Assembly (NCBI GenBank): GCA_020881235.1
Contig: JAJIYK010000016.1
Location: 1-64,000, forward strand
DNA length: 64,000 nucleotides
DNA from: Rickettsia endosymbiont of Oxypoda opaca
GTDB lineage: Bacteria > Pseudomonadota > Alphaproteobacteria > Rickettsiales > Rickettsiaceae
Direction: 5' to 3'
Below the pieces are notes generated by a model that saw only the letters and a program-made list of their open reading frames with translations, was not told where the DNA came from and ran no database searches. The translations under genes and the position numbers were made by a program. Within the stretch, counting starts at the first letter, position 1, and every line of letters begins with the position of its first letter. Positions 38,115 through 48,117 of this stretch are shown piece by piece.

Positions 38115-38927
38115 TTACGCTAAGTTCTTATTTGCAAGGTATTCTTTAATCTTCAGTAAATCATACCATGAGGTGCGTTTTTGCATAGGTTGCCGTAGTA
38201 AGTAAGCAGGGTGGAACATAGCAGTCGTTTGGATAGGAGCGGTTAAATATTTATTAGTGTAAAAATAATATTCCTGCCTAATTTTGGTAATACCGGCATT
38301 TTTCCCGAGCAAACTAGTTGCGGCAGTACTACCAACTAAAATAATTAATTTGGGGTTAATCAGTGCAATATGTTTCTCGACAAAGGGTCTGCAAATATCG
38401 ACTTCCTCAAGAGTCGGCTGACGATTAGCGGGTGGACGCCAGAACACCGTATTAGTAATATAAGCGTTATCTTTTCGTGAAATTCCGATAGCCGACAACA
38501 TATTATCAAGCAAATTCCCACTTTCACCGCAGAAAGGTATACCTTTCAAATCTTCATTACTTCCGGGTGCTTCACCTATCAACATAATAGCAGCTTTAGG
38601 ATTGCCGTCACCGAATACCGTGTTATTAGCCAGCTTCTTTAACTCGCAGCCGTCAAAATTTAGTAGAGATTCTTTTAACTCTGCTATATTATTAGCTTTA
38701 TCGGCAAGCGACCTTGCTAAAGTAATATTTGTAGTTTCTTGAGAAAAGTTTGACGTATTAACAACTACTACGCTTTTTTTCATAGGTTCAACTTTAGAAT
38801 TTTCTAGTTCCGTTTGCTTTATTACTTTATTTATTTCTATTTCTTTTATTGACTCTGAGCAATAATATTCTATACCGATTGCTTGCAACCATTTAAGGTG
38901 GTCGGTTTTTTGTGTTAAATAATCCAT
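38115..38927 (-). CDS. Uracil-DNA glycosylase family protein (family 4/5 type)
   Basis: About 270 residues from the ATG at 38927; the frame reaches back to 38969, but those codons overlap the divergent rluD start. Motif A is MLIGEAPGSNEDLKGIPFCGESGNLLD. The segment ITNTVFWRPPANRQPT is typical of alphaproteobacterial homologues, and motif B is FHPAYLLRQP. Only two of the four cysteines that bind the 4Fe-4S cluster in family 4 enzymes are obvious (CELKK and ICRPF), so cluster binding is doubtful. It removes uracil from DNA in base excision repair. The first ~90 residues are an extra Lys/Glu-rich region of unknown role. Confidence 0.88.
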   Translation of the reverse strand: MDYLTQKTDHLKWLQAIGIEYYCSESIKEIEINKVIKQTELENSKVEPMKKSVVVVNTSNFSQETTNITLARSLADKANNIAELKESLLNFDGCELKKLANNTVFGDGNPKAAIMLIGEAPGSNEDLKGIPFCGESGNLLDNMLSAIGISRKDNAYITNTVFWRPPANRQPTLEEVDICRPFVEKHIALINPKLIILVGSTAATSLLGKNAGITKIRQEYYFYTNKYLTAPIQTTAMFHPAYLLRQPMQKRTSWYDLLKIKEYLANKNLA

Positions 38928-38954
38928 TTTATGTTTTAATCTATAATTGCTATT

Positions 38955-39899
38955 ATGATAAAATACCACGTACCGCCCGAGCTAAACGGCTTTAGACTTG
39001 ACAAAGCCTTATCTACACTTCTTAATCAAGTCTCGAGGAGTCAAATTCAAAAAGCTATTAAAGCTTCTTGTGTGCAAGTTAATGAAGTAATTATTTCCGA
39101 TTCTAACGTTCCGGTCAAGGAGAATGATGTTATATTATTTGCCTTTAAAGAACCGGAGCCGGTAACGATGAAAGCCGCTAATCTCAAGCTTGATATAGTT
39201 TATGAGGATGAGGATTTAATCGTAATCAACAAAGCCACCGGTATGACGGTACACCCGGGAGCCGGTCACTATCAAGATACGCTTGTTAATGCCTTATTAT
39301 ATCATTGCAAGATTTTATCCGATATCGGTTCGCCTGAAAGACCGGGCATAGTTCATCGCTTAGATAAGGACACTTCCGGTTTAATGGTGGTTGCTAAAAA
39401 TAATTTTGCTCATATGACGCTTGCAAATCACATAGAGAAACGGCAAGTAGTACGGAAATATAAAGCATTAGTCTGGGGTGTAATTAACCCCTTAGAGGGA
39501 ATAATTAAAAATAATATCGGTCGTAGTCGCATAGATCGACAAAAAATGACGATATTAAAATACGGAGGCAAAGAGGCTATCACTCATTATAAAACTATGG
39601 AGTTATTTTTTCATGGCTCTATCAGCATGGTTGAGTGCAAACTTAGCACGGGTAGAACTCATCAGATTAGAGTGCAGCTAAGCCACTTAAAACATTCGGT
39701 GGTCGGTGATCAATTATACGGCAATAACGATAGAAAAGTAAATTATAGCCCGCCGGAATTAAAGGCAAAACTAATTAATTTTAAACGCCAAGCTTTGCAT
39801 TCGTGGTATTTAAGCTTTACCCACCCCGTGAGTGGTCAATTTATGGAATTTTCTAGCGACTTACCGCAAGATATACAAAATATAATCAATTGTCATTGA
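38955..39899 (+). CDS. rluD: Ribosomal large subunit pseudouridine synthase, RluD-like
   Basis: 314 residues: an N-terminal S4-like RNA-binding domain (RLDKALSTLLNQVSRSQIQKAIKASCVQVN) and a pseudouridine synthase domain with the catalytic Asp in GIVHRLDKDTSGLMVVAKN. VNKATGMTVHPGAGH and STGRTHQIRVQLSH are RluA-superfamily motifs; the VHPGAGH form favours RluD, which modifies helix 69 of 23S rRNA. It is divergent from the uracil-DNA glycosylase gene and followed by a toxin-antitoxin pair in the same direction. Confidence 0.9.
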   Translation: MIKYHVPPELNGFRLDKALSTLLNQVSRSQIQKAIKASCVQVNEVIISDSNVPVKENDVILFAFKEPEPVTMKAANLKLDIVYEDEDLIVINKATGMTVHPGAGHYQDTLVNALLYHCKILSDIGSPERPGIVHRLDKDTSGLMVVAKNNFAHMTLANHIEKRQVVRKYKALVWGVINPLEGIIKNNIGRSRIDRQKMTILKYGGKEAITHYKTMELFFHGSISMVECKLSTGRTHQIRVQLSHLKHSVVGDQLYGNNDRKVNYSPPELKAKLINFKRQALHSWYLSFTHPVSGQFMEFSSDLPQDIQNIINCH

Positions 39900-39924
39900 T
39901 TTTGTTCTCAAGATAGTATAGACT

Positions 39925-39937
39925 AGTTTAATAAACT
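39925..39937 (+). promoter_or_regulatory. Small palindrome upstream of the Phd/VapC pair
   Basis: AGTTTA-A-TAAACT, 21 bases before the antitoxin start. The same arms occur in the operator-like palindrome before mazE. A likely autoregulatory operator. Confidence 0.4.
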
Positions 39938-39957
39938 GGTGTATTAAGAGGTTATAT

Positions 39958-40200
39958 ATGCGAACTGTAGGAATGTTTAAAACAAAAACACATCTTCCGG
40001 AATTAATAAAAGACGTTGCAGCAGGCGAAGAGCTTTGCATAACTAATAGAGGAAAAGAAGTAGCTTTTATAATTCCTGTTAGTAAATATTATCAAAATAA
40101 ATTTTCTAATGTATTTCAAGAATTTGTGAAGCTTAAAAAACGTGTCCCATTAGGTGATATAGATACTATTTTAGAAATGAAAAATTTAGGTAGAAAATGA
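39958..40200 (+). CDS. Phd/YefM-family antitoxin
   Basis: 80 residues of Phd/YefM type: MFKTKTHLPELIKDVAAGEELCITNRGKEVAFIIPV is the DNA-binding and dimerisation part. The charged C-terminal tail would wrap the toxin. AAGAGG lies 6-7 bases before the ATG. The stop overlaps the start of the PIN toxin by 4 bases (ATGA). Confidence 0.9.
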   Translation: MRTVGMFKTKTHLPELIKDVAAGEELCITNRGKEVAFIIPVSKYYQNKFSNVFQEFVKLKKRVPLGDIDTILEMKNLGRK

Positions 40201-40616
40201 ATCTAGTGGTAGATTGCTCTTTTATTATGTCCTCTATTTTACCTGATGAACTTTTGATAAAGAGCAAAAATATTTATGACAAAATCATCGAAAATACATA
40301 CACAGTATATGTTCCTGCTATATTTTATTTAGAATGTAATAATGTTCTTATCAATTCTTTAAAAAGACAAAGGATAGACAAAAATGGTTATGATGATTAT
40401 ATAAAATTGCTAAGTTTATTACCTATTAATGTCGATAAATTTTGTTCTACTTCGGAGGCTTTATATACTATAGCTAAACTAGCTACCGAACATAACCTAA
40501 CTTCCTATGATGCTTGCTATCTTGAGCTAGCACTGCGACTAGAAGCAAATATTGTAACGCTAGATAAAAACCTAGCTGCAAGCTGTTGGCAAAACGGTAT
40601 TAACTCAGTAATTTAA
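40197..40616 (+). CDS. vapC: VapC-type PIN-domain toxin
   Basis: 139 residues with a PIN ribonuclease fold: the first acidic residue in VVDCSFIMSSI, the glutamate in YLECNNVL, the YDACYLELAL motif and the last aspartate in VTLDKNLA. All four acidic positions look present. VapC toxins cleave tRNA or rRNA until neutralised by the antitoxin. The gene ends 13 bases before prmC-trmB, so the pair sits between rluD and prmC-trmB in one direction. Confidence 0.9.
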   Translation: MNLVVDCSFIMSSILPDELLIKSKNIYDKIIENTYTVYVPAIFYLECNNVLINSLKRQRIDKNGYDDYIKLLSLLPINVDKFCSTSEALYTIAKLATEHNLTSYDACYLELALRLEANIVTLDKNLAASCWQNGINSVI

Positions 40617-40629
40617 CGTTTTATCTTTC

Positions 40630-42192
40630 ATGCCATTCTCCATACAACAATGTCTTAATGAAGCAACCGATAAATTAAAGAAAATTGGCATTAACTCGCC
40701 CGAACTAGAAGCAAGAATTTTGCTGCAATATGCTATAGGCAAGCCGCTTGAATATCTACTCACGCACGGCGAAGAAATATTAACGGAATCTACGTTATCT
40801 ATTTTTGAAGATTTTATAAATAGGCGTCTAAAATTCGAGCCAATAGCCTATATTAGCGGCGTTAAAGAATTTTATAGTCATGAATTTATCGTTAATAAGC
40901 ATGTATTAATCCCACGTACGGATACGGAGTTATTAGTTGATGTTGTAGTAGAATTAGCAGTGTCACCCCGTGGCTTGACCACGGGGTCCAGAAAATCTTC
41001 CATAAAAAGACTGGATTCCGTGGTCAAGCCACGGAATGACAAACTCTTCAGCATTCTAGAACTCGGTACGGGTAGCGGTTGTATTGCTATCACCTTATTA
41101 CTTGAACTTCCAAACAGTGCGGCAATTGCAACGGATATAAGCCTTGATGCCTTAGACATTGCTAAAAATAATGCTCTAAAACATAAAATAGATGACCGAA
41201 TAAAAATAATTCATAGCGACTGGTTTGAAAATATAGAAGAACAGAAATTTGACTTTATTGTTAGCAATCCGCCTTATATTTCACAAGCAGAAACCGCCGA
41301 TATGGCAGTTGAGACAATCAAGCATGAACCGCACCTTGCGTTATTTGCCGATCAAGAAGGGTTACAAGCTTATTATGCAATCGCTCGAGAATCTAAAAGA
41401 TTTTTAAAGCCGAGCGGTAAGTTAATAATAGAAATCGGCTATCTTCAAGCAGAAAAGGTAAGCAAAATTTTTAATGACTATGGTTATATTATCGAGCATA
41501 TTTATAAGGATTTACAAGGTTACTCACGGGTACTTGTAATATCTTGTATCTCTTTAAATCGCTCATATGCAAGGCGTATCGGTAAAAGCCTATCCTCCTT
41601 ACAACAAAATTTACTAAAAAATGAATTACCGAATTATCTATTTTCTCTGGAAAAAATAAAATCCGAGAAACGTAAGATATCCCTGGAAATAGGCTTTGGT
41701 ATGGGGGAGCATTTTATCCATCAGGCTAAAACTAATCCGGAGATGCTTTTTATCGGCGTAGAAGTATATTTAAACGGCGTAGCAAATGTTTTAAAGCTAG
41801 CTCAAGAGCAGAATGTGACAAATTTTTTACTTTGGTCAAATAATTTAGATTTTATATTATACAAATTACCTAATAAAATATTAGATGGAATCTATATTTT
41901 ATTTCCCGATCCGTGGTCGAAAAATAAACAAAAAAAGAAACGTATTTTGAATCAGGAGCGGCTAAATATTTTACAAAGTAAATTAAAAACTAACGGCAGC
42001 TTTATATTTGCTTCCGATATTGAGGATTATTTTAATGAAACACTTAAGCTAATTCAGCAAAATCCTAATTTTCAAATTGTAAATAATAATGATTATTATC
42101 AACCTCACGATAATTATATAATTACCAAATATCACCAAAAAGCTATTAATGAAGGTAGAGCCGCAAAATTTATAAGAGCTATAGTCAAATGA
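40630..42192 (+). CDS. prmC: Bifunctional PrmC/TrmB methyltransferase with in-frame palindromic element
   Basis: 520 residues fusing two SAM methyltransferases. Residues ~1-305 are PrmC (HemK), which methylates the GGQ glutamine of release factors; the catalytic NPPY is at 213-216 (IVSNPPYIS) and the SAM loop is [12 protein letters not shown]. Residues ~340-520 are TrmB, which makes m7G46 in t[31 protein letters not shown] and [12 protein letters not shown]. Such a fusion is characteristic of Rickettsia. A palindromic element encodes residues ~111-137, just before the SAM loop of the PrmC half, without breaking the frame. The 3' end overlaps the converging carbonic-anhydrase-like gene by 8 bases. 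Confidence 0.94.
   Translation: MPFSIQQCLNEATDKLKKIGINSPELEARILLQYAIGKPLEYLLTHGEEILTESTLSIFEDFINRRLKFEPIAYISGVKEFYSHEFIVNKHVLIPRTDTELLVDVVVELAVSPRGLTTGSRKSSIKRLDSVVKPRNDKLFSILELGTGSGCIAITLLLELPNSAAIATDISLDALDIAKNNALKHKIDDRIKIIHSDWFENIEEQKFDFIVSNPPYISQAETADMAVETIKHEPHLALFADQEGLQAYYAIARESKRFLKPSGKLIIEIGYLQAEKVSKIFNDYGYIIEHIYKDLQGYSRVLVISCISLNRSYARRIGKSLSSLQQNLLKNELPNYLFSLEKIKSEKRKISLEIGFGMGEHFIHQAKTNPEMLFIGVEVYLNGVANVLKLAQEQNVTNFLLWSNNLDFILYKLPNKILDGIYILFPDPWSKNKQKKKRILNQERLNILQSKLKTNGSFIFASDIEDYFNETLKLIQQNPNFQIVNNNDYYQPHDNYIITKYHQKAINEGRAAKFIRAIVK
40961..41041. repeat. Coding palindromic element in prmC-trmB
   Basis: TGTCACCCCGTGGCTTGACCACGG... and ...CCGTGGTCAAGCCACGGAATGACA form an 81-base palindrome (27 codons) of the family A core. 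The host frame is kept. Confidence 0.85.
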
Positions 42193-42733
42193 TTTTCTTT
42201 GCTATATGCAAGGCGTTATTCTTATAAATCTGTTCTACTACCCCGTCAAGCCCCATTAAAAAAGTATAGACTTTCAAATTTGGAAATTTTTCGTTAATTA
42301 TTTCTCTTGCCTTATTTAAAATTTCTGCATGTGCTACTGTTTCTTTTTCAGGGGTTTCAAGATATTCTTCACCGATAAGAAGCTTATAAGCTCCGCATTC
42401 ACGGTGATCAAGAAAAATAATTTGTTTAATATTATGTAATTTTTGTAAAATCTCAATAACATCTTCAATTGTTTTACCCCAATAAGGATATTGATTATTG
42501 ACTAAAGCAAGGGAAGAACCCGGAAGCGATACTTCATCATAGTCATCTAGCAAATTTAATTTGTTCATAAAATCAACGGTCTCATCCCTTAACCGAAAGT
42601 CAACACAAGAAATAAGCAGGGTAGAAGCTTTATTAAGCACCTTAAGATGCTCGTTACTTACTTTTACTTTTAAAACTTTTTTGCCGGCGATAGCATCTTT
42701 ATTATTGGCATAAAGATTGAAATTAGATAACAT
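42185..42733 (-). CDS. Beta-carbonic-anhydrase-like protein
   Basis: 182 residues. The zinc motifs of beta-carbonic anhydrases are visible: CVDFR (Cys43, Asp45, Arg47) and DHREC (His110, Cys113), with [11 protein letters not shown] between them. The rest is divergent and the protein is at the short end for the family. It may interconvert CO2 and bicarbonate or be a carbonic-anhydrase-like domain protein of other function. It lies between prmC-trmB (convergent) and pgsA (same strand, 40 bases upstream). Confidence 0.75.
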   Translation of the reverse strand: MLSNFNLYANNKDAIAGKKVLKVKVSNEHLKVLNKASTLLISCVDFRLRDETVDFMNKLNLLDDYDEVSLPGSSLALVNNQYPYWGKTIEDVIEILQKLHNIKQIIFLDHRECGAYKLLIGEEYLETPEKETVAHAEILNKAREIINEKFPNLKVYTFLMGLDGVVEQIYKNNALHIAKKII

Positions 42734-42773
42734 AATTAACCCTAAATTATATATTTTACAGCATAACCTCCAT

Positions 42774-43319
42774 TTAAAAATATTTACTACACGCCTTAAA
42801 ATAAGAATAACCGGTTATAATTGTTAAAAAAGCAGCAACCCATAAAATTATTTCTCCTAATAAATCTAAGTAAGCAATACCGGAGCCTTTTGAACCCAGT
42901 ATTAATATCGACAAAGCAAACATCTGCAAAAATGTTTTCACCTTAGCAAGCCTTGATACCGGAACACTTACTTTAACTAAGGCTAAAAACTCCCGTAAAC
43001 CGCTAACTAAAAATTCCCTAGCTAAAATTAGTAAGCAAGGTATTTCCCCTACCATATCTTTTTTTAATAACATTATAATAACGCAGCCGACTAATATTTT
43101 GTCTGCTACTGGATCGAACATCCTACCGAAATTTGAAACCAAATTAAATTTCCTAGCTATATATCCGTCAAAAAAATCGGTAATACTGGCTAAAATAAAT
43201 AATACTGCCCCAAGCCTATGAGCAAAGGGATGCTCTAGATAAAAAGTCATTACAATAACCGGAATGACGGTAATTCTAGCTATCGTCAGATAATTCGGTA
43301 AATTTTCATCAATTTTCAT
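42774..43319 (-). CDS. pgsA: CDP-diacylglycerol--glycerol-3-phosphate 3-phosphatidyltransferase
   Basis: 181 residues of a CDP-alcohol phosphatidyltransferase with several membrane helices. The signature D-x2-D-G-x2-A-R-x8-G-x3-D-x3-D is intact in [15 protein letters not shown]...[11 protein letters not shown]. It makes phosphatidylglycerophosphate, the precursor of phosphatidylglycerol, which is also the lipid donor for Lgt encoded at 47 kb. The start [10 protein letters not shown] is typical. Confidence 0.95.
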   Translation of the reverse strand: MKIDENLPNYLTIARITVIPVIVMTFYLEHPFAHRLGAVLFILASITDFFDGYIARKFNLVSNFGRMFDPVADKILVGCVIIMLLKKDMVGEIPCLLILAREFLVSGLREFLALVKVSVPVSRLAKVKTFLQMFALSILILGSKGSGIAYLDLLGEIILWVAAFLTIITGYSYFKACSKYF

Positions 43320-43376
43320 TAATTAATAATTTTTATTTTTCATAAAAATATGTCCTTCTTGTTAAGGCTTTGGCAT

Positions 43377-43502
43377 CGTTGCGTGGCTCATAGTTATCGT
43401 ATTATGGTATTATAAGTACGGTGTCATACCGTGGCTTGACCACGGTATCCAGAAAAAGCCTTAATAAAAAGACTGGATGCCGTGATCAAGTCACGGCATG
43501 AC
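43377..43502. repeat. Palindromic repeat, family A, right end lost
   Basis: Left end CGTTGCGTGGCTCATAG, hairpin CCGTGGCTTGACCACGG, centre, hairpin GCCGTGATCAAGTCACGGC. The right terminus is replaced by AAAAACTGGATGGCTACG. It lies between yidC and pgsA. Confidence 0.82.
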
Positions 43503-43551
43503 AAAAACTGGATGGCTACGATGCTAAGGGGCACCTCGTCATGACGCTTAA

Positions 43552-45231
43552 CTACTTATCCAGCCTATTAATATAATATTGCTGAATTATAGATAAAATA
43601 TTATTCCAAGACCAATAAATTAATAGTCCTGCCGGAAAGCTGCTAAACATTACTAGAAAAATTAACGGCATAAACTTCATTACTTGAGCTTGAACGGGAT
43701 CAGCCGGCTCAGGACTCATTCTTTGCTGCAAGAACATAGTTATAGCCATCAAAATAGGCCACGCTCCAATCATTAGGAAGCTAGGGGGGGAGAACGGTAT
43801 TAAACCGAATAAATTAAAAATCGTGGTAGGGTCAGGGGCTGATAAATCCTTAATCCAACCGTAAAACGGTGCTTGCCGCATTTCGATAGTTACATATAAT
43901 ACTTTATATATCGAGAAAAATACCGGTATTTGCACAAGTATAGGTAAACATCCGGCTACCGGATTTACTTTTTCTTTTTTATATAATGCCATAATTTCTT
44001 GATTTAAGCGGACTTTATCCTCACTATATAAACCTTTTATACGTTCAATCTCCGGCTGTAAATTCTTCATTTTCTTCATTGAACGATATGATTTATTAGC
44101 CAAAGTAAACATTAACAGCTTAATAAGCACCGTCACGATTAATATACTAATACCGAAATTACCTACATAGCGGTAGAAAAAATTCATCGCATAGAAAACC
44201 GGTTTAGTGATAATATAAAACCAACCGAAATCAATAGCTCTATCAAAAAGTTTGATGTTATATTGCTTTTCATATTTATCAAGTAAATCAACTTTTTTTG
44301 CACCGGCAAAAAGTTTTTGAGCAATAGTAAAATTTTGTCCGGGCTGTACAATTTGCACGGGTGAAATAAAGTCTACCTGGAATCTCTCCACTTCTTGCTT
44401 GGCGGCATAATTAAAGTTAGAACTATATTGACTTATTTTATCCGGAATTAAAGAAGCAAGCCAATATTTATCGGTAATACCTATCCAGTCAACAATCGAG
44501 GTAGCAAATTTTTCGCTCTTCTTATCTTTAATAGTATCGTAAGAATATTCTTCAAGATTTCCGTTAATACAACCGATTGGACCTTGGTGTAATATATTAA
44601 CGGCTTTTTCGGACGAAATATATTTACGGTTAATTAAGCCGTAAGATTGAACGGGAATATCCTTGTCACTGTTATTAACTATAGTTTGTTCTATATTAAA
44701 TAAATAATTATCATCTAAGCTAATAGTAACTAAAAATTTAACATCATCCTCATTTACCCAAAATAAATTAATCGGGTTTGTTGGAGTAAGTAGATTACTA
44801 TCGCTATGCCAAATAGTTTCGCTATTAGGCAAATCTACGGTTGATAAGTTACTCACCCAACCCATTTCAGCAAAGTAAGCATTTTCCGTGTTAGCAGGCG
44901 AAAATAGCACTACGTCAGGGCTATCTTTTGATAAATCTTGCTTGTATTTACGCAAAATTAAATCATCAAACCGAAGCCCTTTTAATGAAATAGAACCGAT
45001 AAGCGAACTTGATTCTATTGTAATACGCTGCTCGGAATTTACCTCTTCAGCTTTAGACTCCGACTTTATTAAGCTTACTTGTTGTTTCTTTAAATTCTCT
45101 ACTTTTTTGGTATATGCTTCTTGTTGCCTAAGCTTTTTTGCTTGCGGTGCCGTATAAAAATACTGCCAGCCGAAAATAATACTTAAGGACAATACAACCG
45201 CCGCTATAAGATTAATTATATTATGATTCAT
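43552..45231 (-). CDS. yidC: Membrane protein insertase YidC
   Basis: 559 residues, the Gram-negative type. There is one N-terminal membrane helix (~5-22), a periplasmic beta domain (~60-330) and five C-terminal helices. The conserved core includes [63 protein letters not shown] and the final helix [19 protein letters not shown]. It inserts proteins into the inner membrane alone or with SecYEG. A family D repeat is upstream. Confidence 0.96.
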   Translation of the reverse strand: MNHNIINLIAAVVLSLSIIFGWQYFYTAPQAKKLRQQEAYTKKVENLKKQQVSLIKSESKAEEVNSEQRITIESSSLIGSISLKGLRFDDLILRKYKQDLSKDSPDVVLFSPANTENAYFAEMGWVSNLSTVDLPNSETIWHSDSNLLTPTNPINLFWVNEDDVKFLVTISLDDNYLFNIEQTIVNNSDKDIPVQSYGLINRKYISSEKAVNILHQGPIGCINGNLEEYSYDTIKDKKSEKFATSIVDWIGITDKYWLASLIPDKISQYSSNFNYAAKQEVERFQVDFISPVQIVQPGQNFTIAQKLFAGAKKVDLLDKYEKQYNIKLFDRAIDFGWFYIITKPVFYAMNFFYRYVGNFGISILIVTVLIKLLMFTLANKSYRSMKKMKNLQPEIERIKGLYSEDKVRLNQEIMALYKKEKVNPVAGCLPILVQIPVFFSIYKVLYVTIEMRQAPFYGWIKDLSAPDPTTIFNLFGLIPFSPPSFLMIGAWPILMAITMFLQQRMSPEPADPVQAQVMKFMPLIFLVMFSSFPAGLLIYWSWNNILSIIQQYYINRLDK

Positions 45232-45364
45232 TATAAAGTCTTAATTTTTCAATATTTTAATAACATTGAGTTTTATAGGATTTATATAAAATAATCAAGT
45301 TTAAAGATTGTAGAGATATCATTTCTAGCTGCAACGGCACTGTTGTGTGGCTCGGTCTTCCCTT

Positions 45365-45482
45365 CGTCATTGCGAGGAGGTACGTAGTACCGACGTGGCA
45401 ATCTAGGAAAAAATGACAAAAAGTGCTATGAAATTTATTATTTTCTGGATTGCCACGCTCCTTTCAGTCGCTCGCAATGACG
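45365..45482. repeat. Palindromic repeat, family D
   Basis: CGTCATTGCGAGGAGGTACG at the left, CTCCTTTCAGTCGCTCGCAATGACG at the right. It is followed at about 45505-45567 by the right half of a family A unit (CTTGACCACGGCATGACACC ... GAGCCATGCAACAACACC). Together they account for the ~330-base gap between yidC and the channel gene. Confidence 0.82.
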
Positions 45483-45565
45483 TTTAGGGTATTCATGCAA
45501 CAATGCTGGCTTGACCACGGCATGACACCGTACGCTTTGCAAAAATTCGAGCCATGCAACAACAC

Positions 45566-46735
45566 CTATCTTACTATACTTATATTTTGGAATATTGTTA
45601 ATTTAAATTCCGGTAATACAGAAATTAAATGTTCAAAAATATTACCCTGTACATTTTCATACCCGACCATACCTATCTCTTTAACAAAAATATATATCTC
45701 TATCGGTAAACCGTTAATTGTCGGAGCAAGCTGCCTTACTAAAAAAGTAAAACCTTCTTGATATACGGCAGGGTTATTTTTCAAATATTCTTGTATATAT
45801 AATTTAAATAGTTTGAGATTAGTTAAGTCTTTATTTTCATTATCAAGATTAATATTATTAATTATGTTTTTTGAAAGATAAGGCGATTTTTTTAATTCTT
45901 TTAAAAAAGTAGCATCACAAAAATTAATAGTTGCCATATTAATATTAAGGATTCTTTGAACCCTCCTGGCACCCGCTTCACTGATTCCGCGGTAGTTCGT
46001 CACATTAGTATTTACGATATTATAAGTGGGAATCGTCGAGATAGATTGGTCAAAATTTCTGATACTTACCACGGAAATAGTAATTTTTTCAACAGTTCCT
46101 TCAACATCACCGACACGTATCCAGTCACCGATACTAATTATACCTTGACTAGTTAATTGTAGACTAGCGAGTAACCCTAAAACAGTATCTTTAAAGACAA
46201 ATGTTAATAAAGCCGCCGCTGCACCTAAGCTTGTTAAAAACGTACCGAGAGAAATATTTAAAAGATAAGAAATAGTTACGATAATCGCTATAGCTATTAC
46301 CATAATTTTTAATATTTGGAAATATAAGCTAAGTGGAGCGTTTTTAGAAACAATTTTAATTTTATGTTGATAAAGATCGGCAGTAGCATCAGTAATAGAT
46401 AATAATAACATTGTTAAAGATATACTAGTATATAAGATTACTATGGTATCTTTAATACTGGTTAATGCGTGCGAACCAAAAGTAGTCGGCTTGAAAATAT
46501 TACCCCAAAATATAAAATAAATTCCAAGTAAACTATGTAATAAATAGCGAAATATGGAATGTTTGCTTAATATTTTTTCATAATCATCATAATGATGTTT
46601 GGCCATGTAATTTTTAATAGGGGTAAAAATTAATTTTTGAATAAATAAAACTAAGGGAATAAGAGACAATAACATAATAATCAACATTATAATTTCAGCA
46701 CTAAGTCTATTATATAAATCTATTAGATATTGCAT
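45566..46735 (-). CDS. MscS-family mechanosensitive ion channel
   Basis: 389 residues from the ATG at 46735, which has a strong GGGGGA 6-8 bases upstream; the longer frame to 46855 reads through a repeat. There are about five membrane helices (roughly 15-35, 65-85, 100-125, 145-165 and the pore helix). The MscS pore and beta domain follow: LGAAAALLTFVFKDTVLGLLASLQL, then ISIGDWIRVGDVEGTVEKITISVVSIRNFDQSISTIPTYNIV. It releases solutes on hypo-osmotic shock. The pore helix and the loop with RNFDQS fit the YbdG/MscM-like subgroup, though this is uncertain. Confidence 0.88.
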   Translation of the reverse strand: MQYLIDLYNRLSAEIIMLIIMLLSLIPLVLFIQKLIFTPIKNYMAKHHYDDYEKILSKHSIFRYLLHSLLGIYFIFWGNIFKPTTFGSHALTSIKDTIVILYTSISLTMLLLSITDATADLYQHKIKIVSKNAPLSLYFQILKIMVIAIAIIVTISYLLNISLGTFLTSLGAAAALLTFVFKDTVLGLLASLQLTSQGIISIGDWIRVGDVEGTVEKITISVVSIRNFDQSISTIPTYNIVNTNVTNYRGISEAGARRVQRILNINMATINFCDATFLKELKKSPYLSKNIINNINLDNENKDLTNLKLFKLYIQEYLKNNPAVYQEGFTFLVRQLAPTINGLPIEIYIFVKEIGMVGYENVQGNIFEHLISVLPEFKLTIFQNISIVR

Positions 46736-46782
46736 ATTTCCCCCGTTATTATTATGGTTATATATTTGGCGAACTTGAATGG

Positions 46783-46957
46783 CGTTGTCGTATGGCTCTA
46801 GAATTTGCCATATTATGGTTATTACAAGTACGGTGTCATACCGTGGCTTGACCACGGTATCCAGAAAAAAACCTTAATAAAAAGACTGGATGCCGTGATC
46901 AAGTCACGGCATGACACCGAGTGCTTTGTTTGCAAAAATTTGATTCACGCAACAACG
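46783..46957. repeat. Palindromic repeat, family A
   Basis: Left end CGTTGTCGTATGGCTC, hairpin CCGTGGCTTGACCACGG, centre, hairpin GCCGTGATCAAGTCACGGC, right end GATTCACGCAACAACGCC. It lies between the divergent mscS-type gene and lgt. Confidence 0.85.
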
Positions 46958-47047
46958 CCTAGTTTAAACTAGAATAACACCGAACCATTTACAAAAAATA
47001 CATTTTGACTAAAAATTTTATACTTATCAACAAAAATATTCTTTTAT

Positions 47048-47833
47048 ATGGTTTTCCCGAATATTGACCCTGTTATTTTTTCTATAGGACCGCTTGCCGT
47101 TTCTTGGTATTCACTTTCTTATGTTACGGGTATTTTGCTCGGTTGGTGGTATGCGAGTAAAATTATAGAAAAATTTAACCCTTCAATTACCAAAAAGAAT
47201 TTGGAGGATTTTATTAGCTGGGCTATTATCGGCATAATAGTAGGGGGGCGTCTCGGTTATGTTTTATTATATAATCCACATAAATATTTAACAAACCCAA
47301 TCGAGATTTTAAAAACCTATGAAGGCGGGATGTCCTTTCATGGCGGTACTATCGGGCTACTTATTGCTGCTTATTTTTTCTGTAAAAAGCATCATGTTAG
47401 ATTTCTAAGCCTGACGGATATTTTAGCAACCGTTGCACCGATTGGGATATTTTTCGGTAGAATAGCCAATTTTATCAACGGCGAATTATACGGTCGTGTA
47501 ACTAGCTCTTCTTTGGGAGTGATTTTTCCGAATAGTGATTTACAACTGCGTCATCCTAGCCAATTATATGAATCCCTTTTTGAAGGTTTGTTATTATTTC
47601 TTATTTTAGCATGCTTGGTATTTAAGTATAAGACTATTAAACGACTCGGTTTAAATTCCGGAATATTTTTAGTATTTTACTCTATTTTCCGAATAATTAT
47701 CGAAACTTTTCGGGAACCTGATATACAAATCGGTTTTATTCTTGATACTCTAACGATGGGTCAAATTTTATCATTACCTATGCTGTTATTGGGTATATAC
47801 TTAATTACACTGAAAATAACTTGCAAAACTTAA
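47048..47833 (+). CDS. lgt: Prolipoprotein diacylglyceryl transferase
   Basis: 261 residues with about seven membrane helices. It attaches diacylglycerol from phosphatidylglycerol to the lipobox cysteine. Key motifs are [27 protein letters not shown] and the signature [28 protein letters not shown] and FREPDIQIG lie towards the C-terminus. BamE at 55.8 kb is one likely substrate. mazEF follows 47 bases downstream. Confidence 0.96.
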   Translation: MVFPNIDPVIFSIGPLAVSWYSLSYVTGILLGWWYASKIIEKFNPSITKKNLEDFISWAIIGIIVGGRLGYVLLYNPHKYLTNPIEILKTYEGGMSFHGGTIGLLIAAYFFCKKHHVRFLSLTDILATVAPIGIFFGRIANFINGELYGRVTSSSLGVIFPNSDLQLRHPSQLYESLFEGLLLFLILACLVFKYKTIKRLGLNSGIFLVFYSIFRIIIETFREPDIQIGFILDTLTMGQILSLPMLLLGIYLITLKITCKT

Positions 47834-47866
47834 GTTTACTGTATATACTTGTTTATACAATAAACT
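47833..47866 (+). promoter_or_regulatory. Operator-like palindrome upstream of mazEF
   Basis: AGTTTACTGTAT ... ATACAATAAACT, 12-base arms with one mismatch over 34 bases, ending 14 bases before the mazE start. Embedded TATACT/TATACA sequences could serve as a -10. A probable MazE/MazEF autoregulation site. Confidence 0.5.
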
Positions 47867-47880
47867 ACTAAATAATCATT

Positions 47881-48117
47881 ATGCAGACTCAAATTCAAAA
47901 ATGGGGCAATAGTTTAGGAATTAGAATCCCTAAATATTTAACTGGAAAGCTACATTTAAAACAAGGTACATTTGTTAATTTAGAAATAACTGGCAATCAT
48001 TTAATTATTAGTGCTGAAATATCAGAATTAGATACATTACTAAATAATATTACCGATTCTAATCGTCATCATGCAGTATTAAATGACGATGATATTGTAG
48101 GCAATGAATTATGGTAA
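47881..48117 (+). CDS. mazE: MazE-type antitoxin
   Basis: 78 residues with an AbrB/MazE swapped-hairpin DNA-binding domain at the N-terminus (QIQKWGNSLGIRIPKYLTGKLHLKQGTFVNLEI) and an acidic C-terminal tail that would occupy the toxin. The stop overlaps the mazF start by 7 bases. It lies 47 bases after lgt. Confidence 0.92.
   Translation: MQTQIQKWGNSLGIRIPKYLTGKLHLKQGTFVNLEITGNHLIISAEISELDTLLNNITDSNRHHAVLNDDDIVGNELW

Noticed and set aside
45450..45761. Forward open frame of 103 codons over the end of the mechanosensitive channel gene
   Set aside because: The first half is repeat and the second half is antisense to the channel coding sequence.
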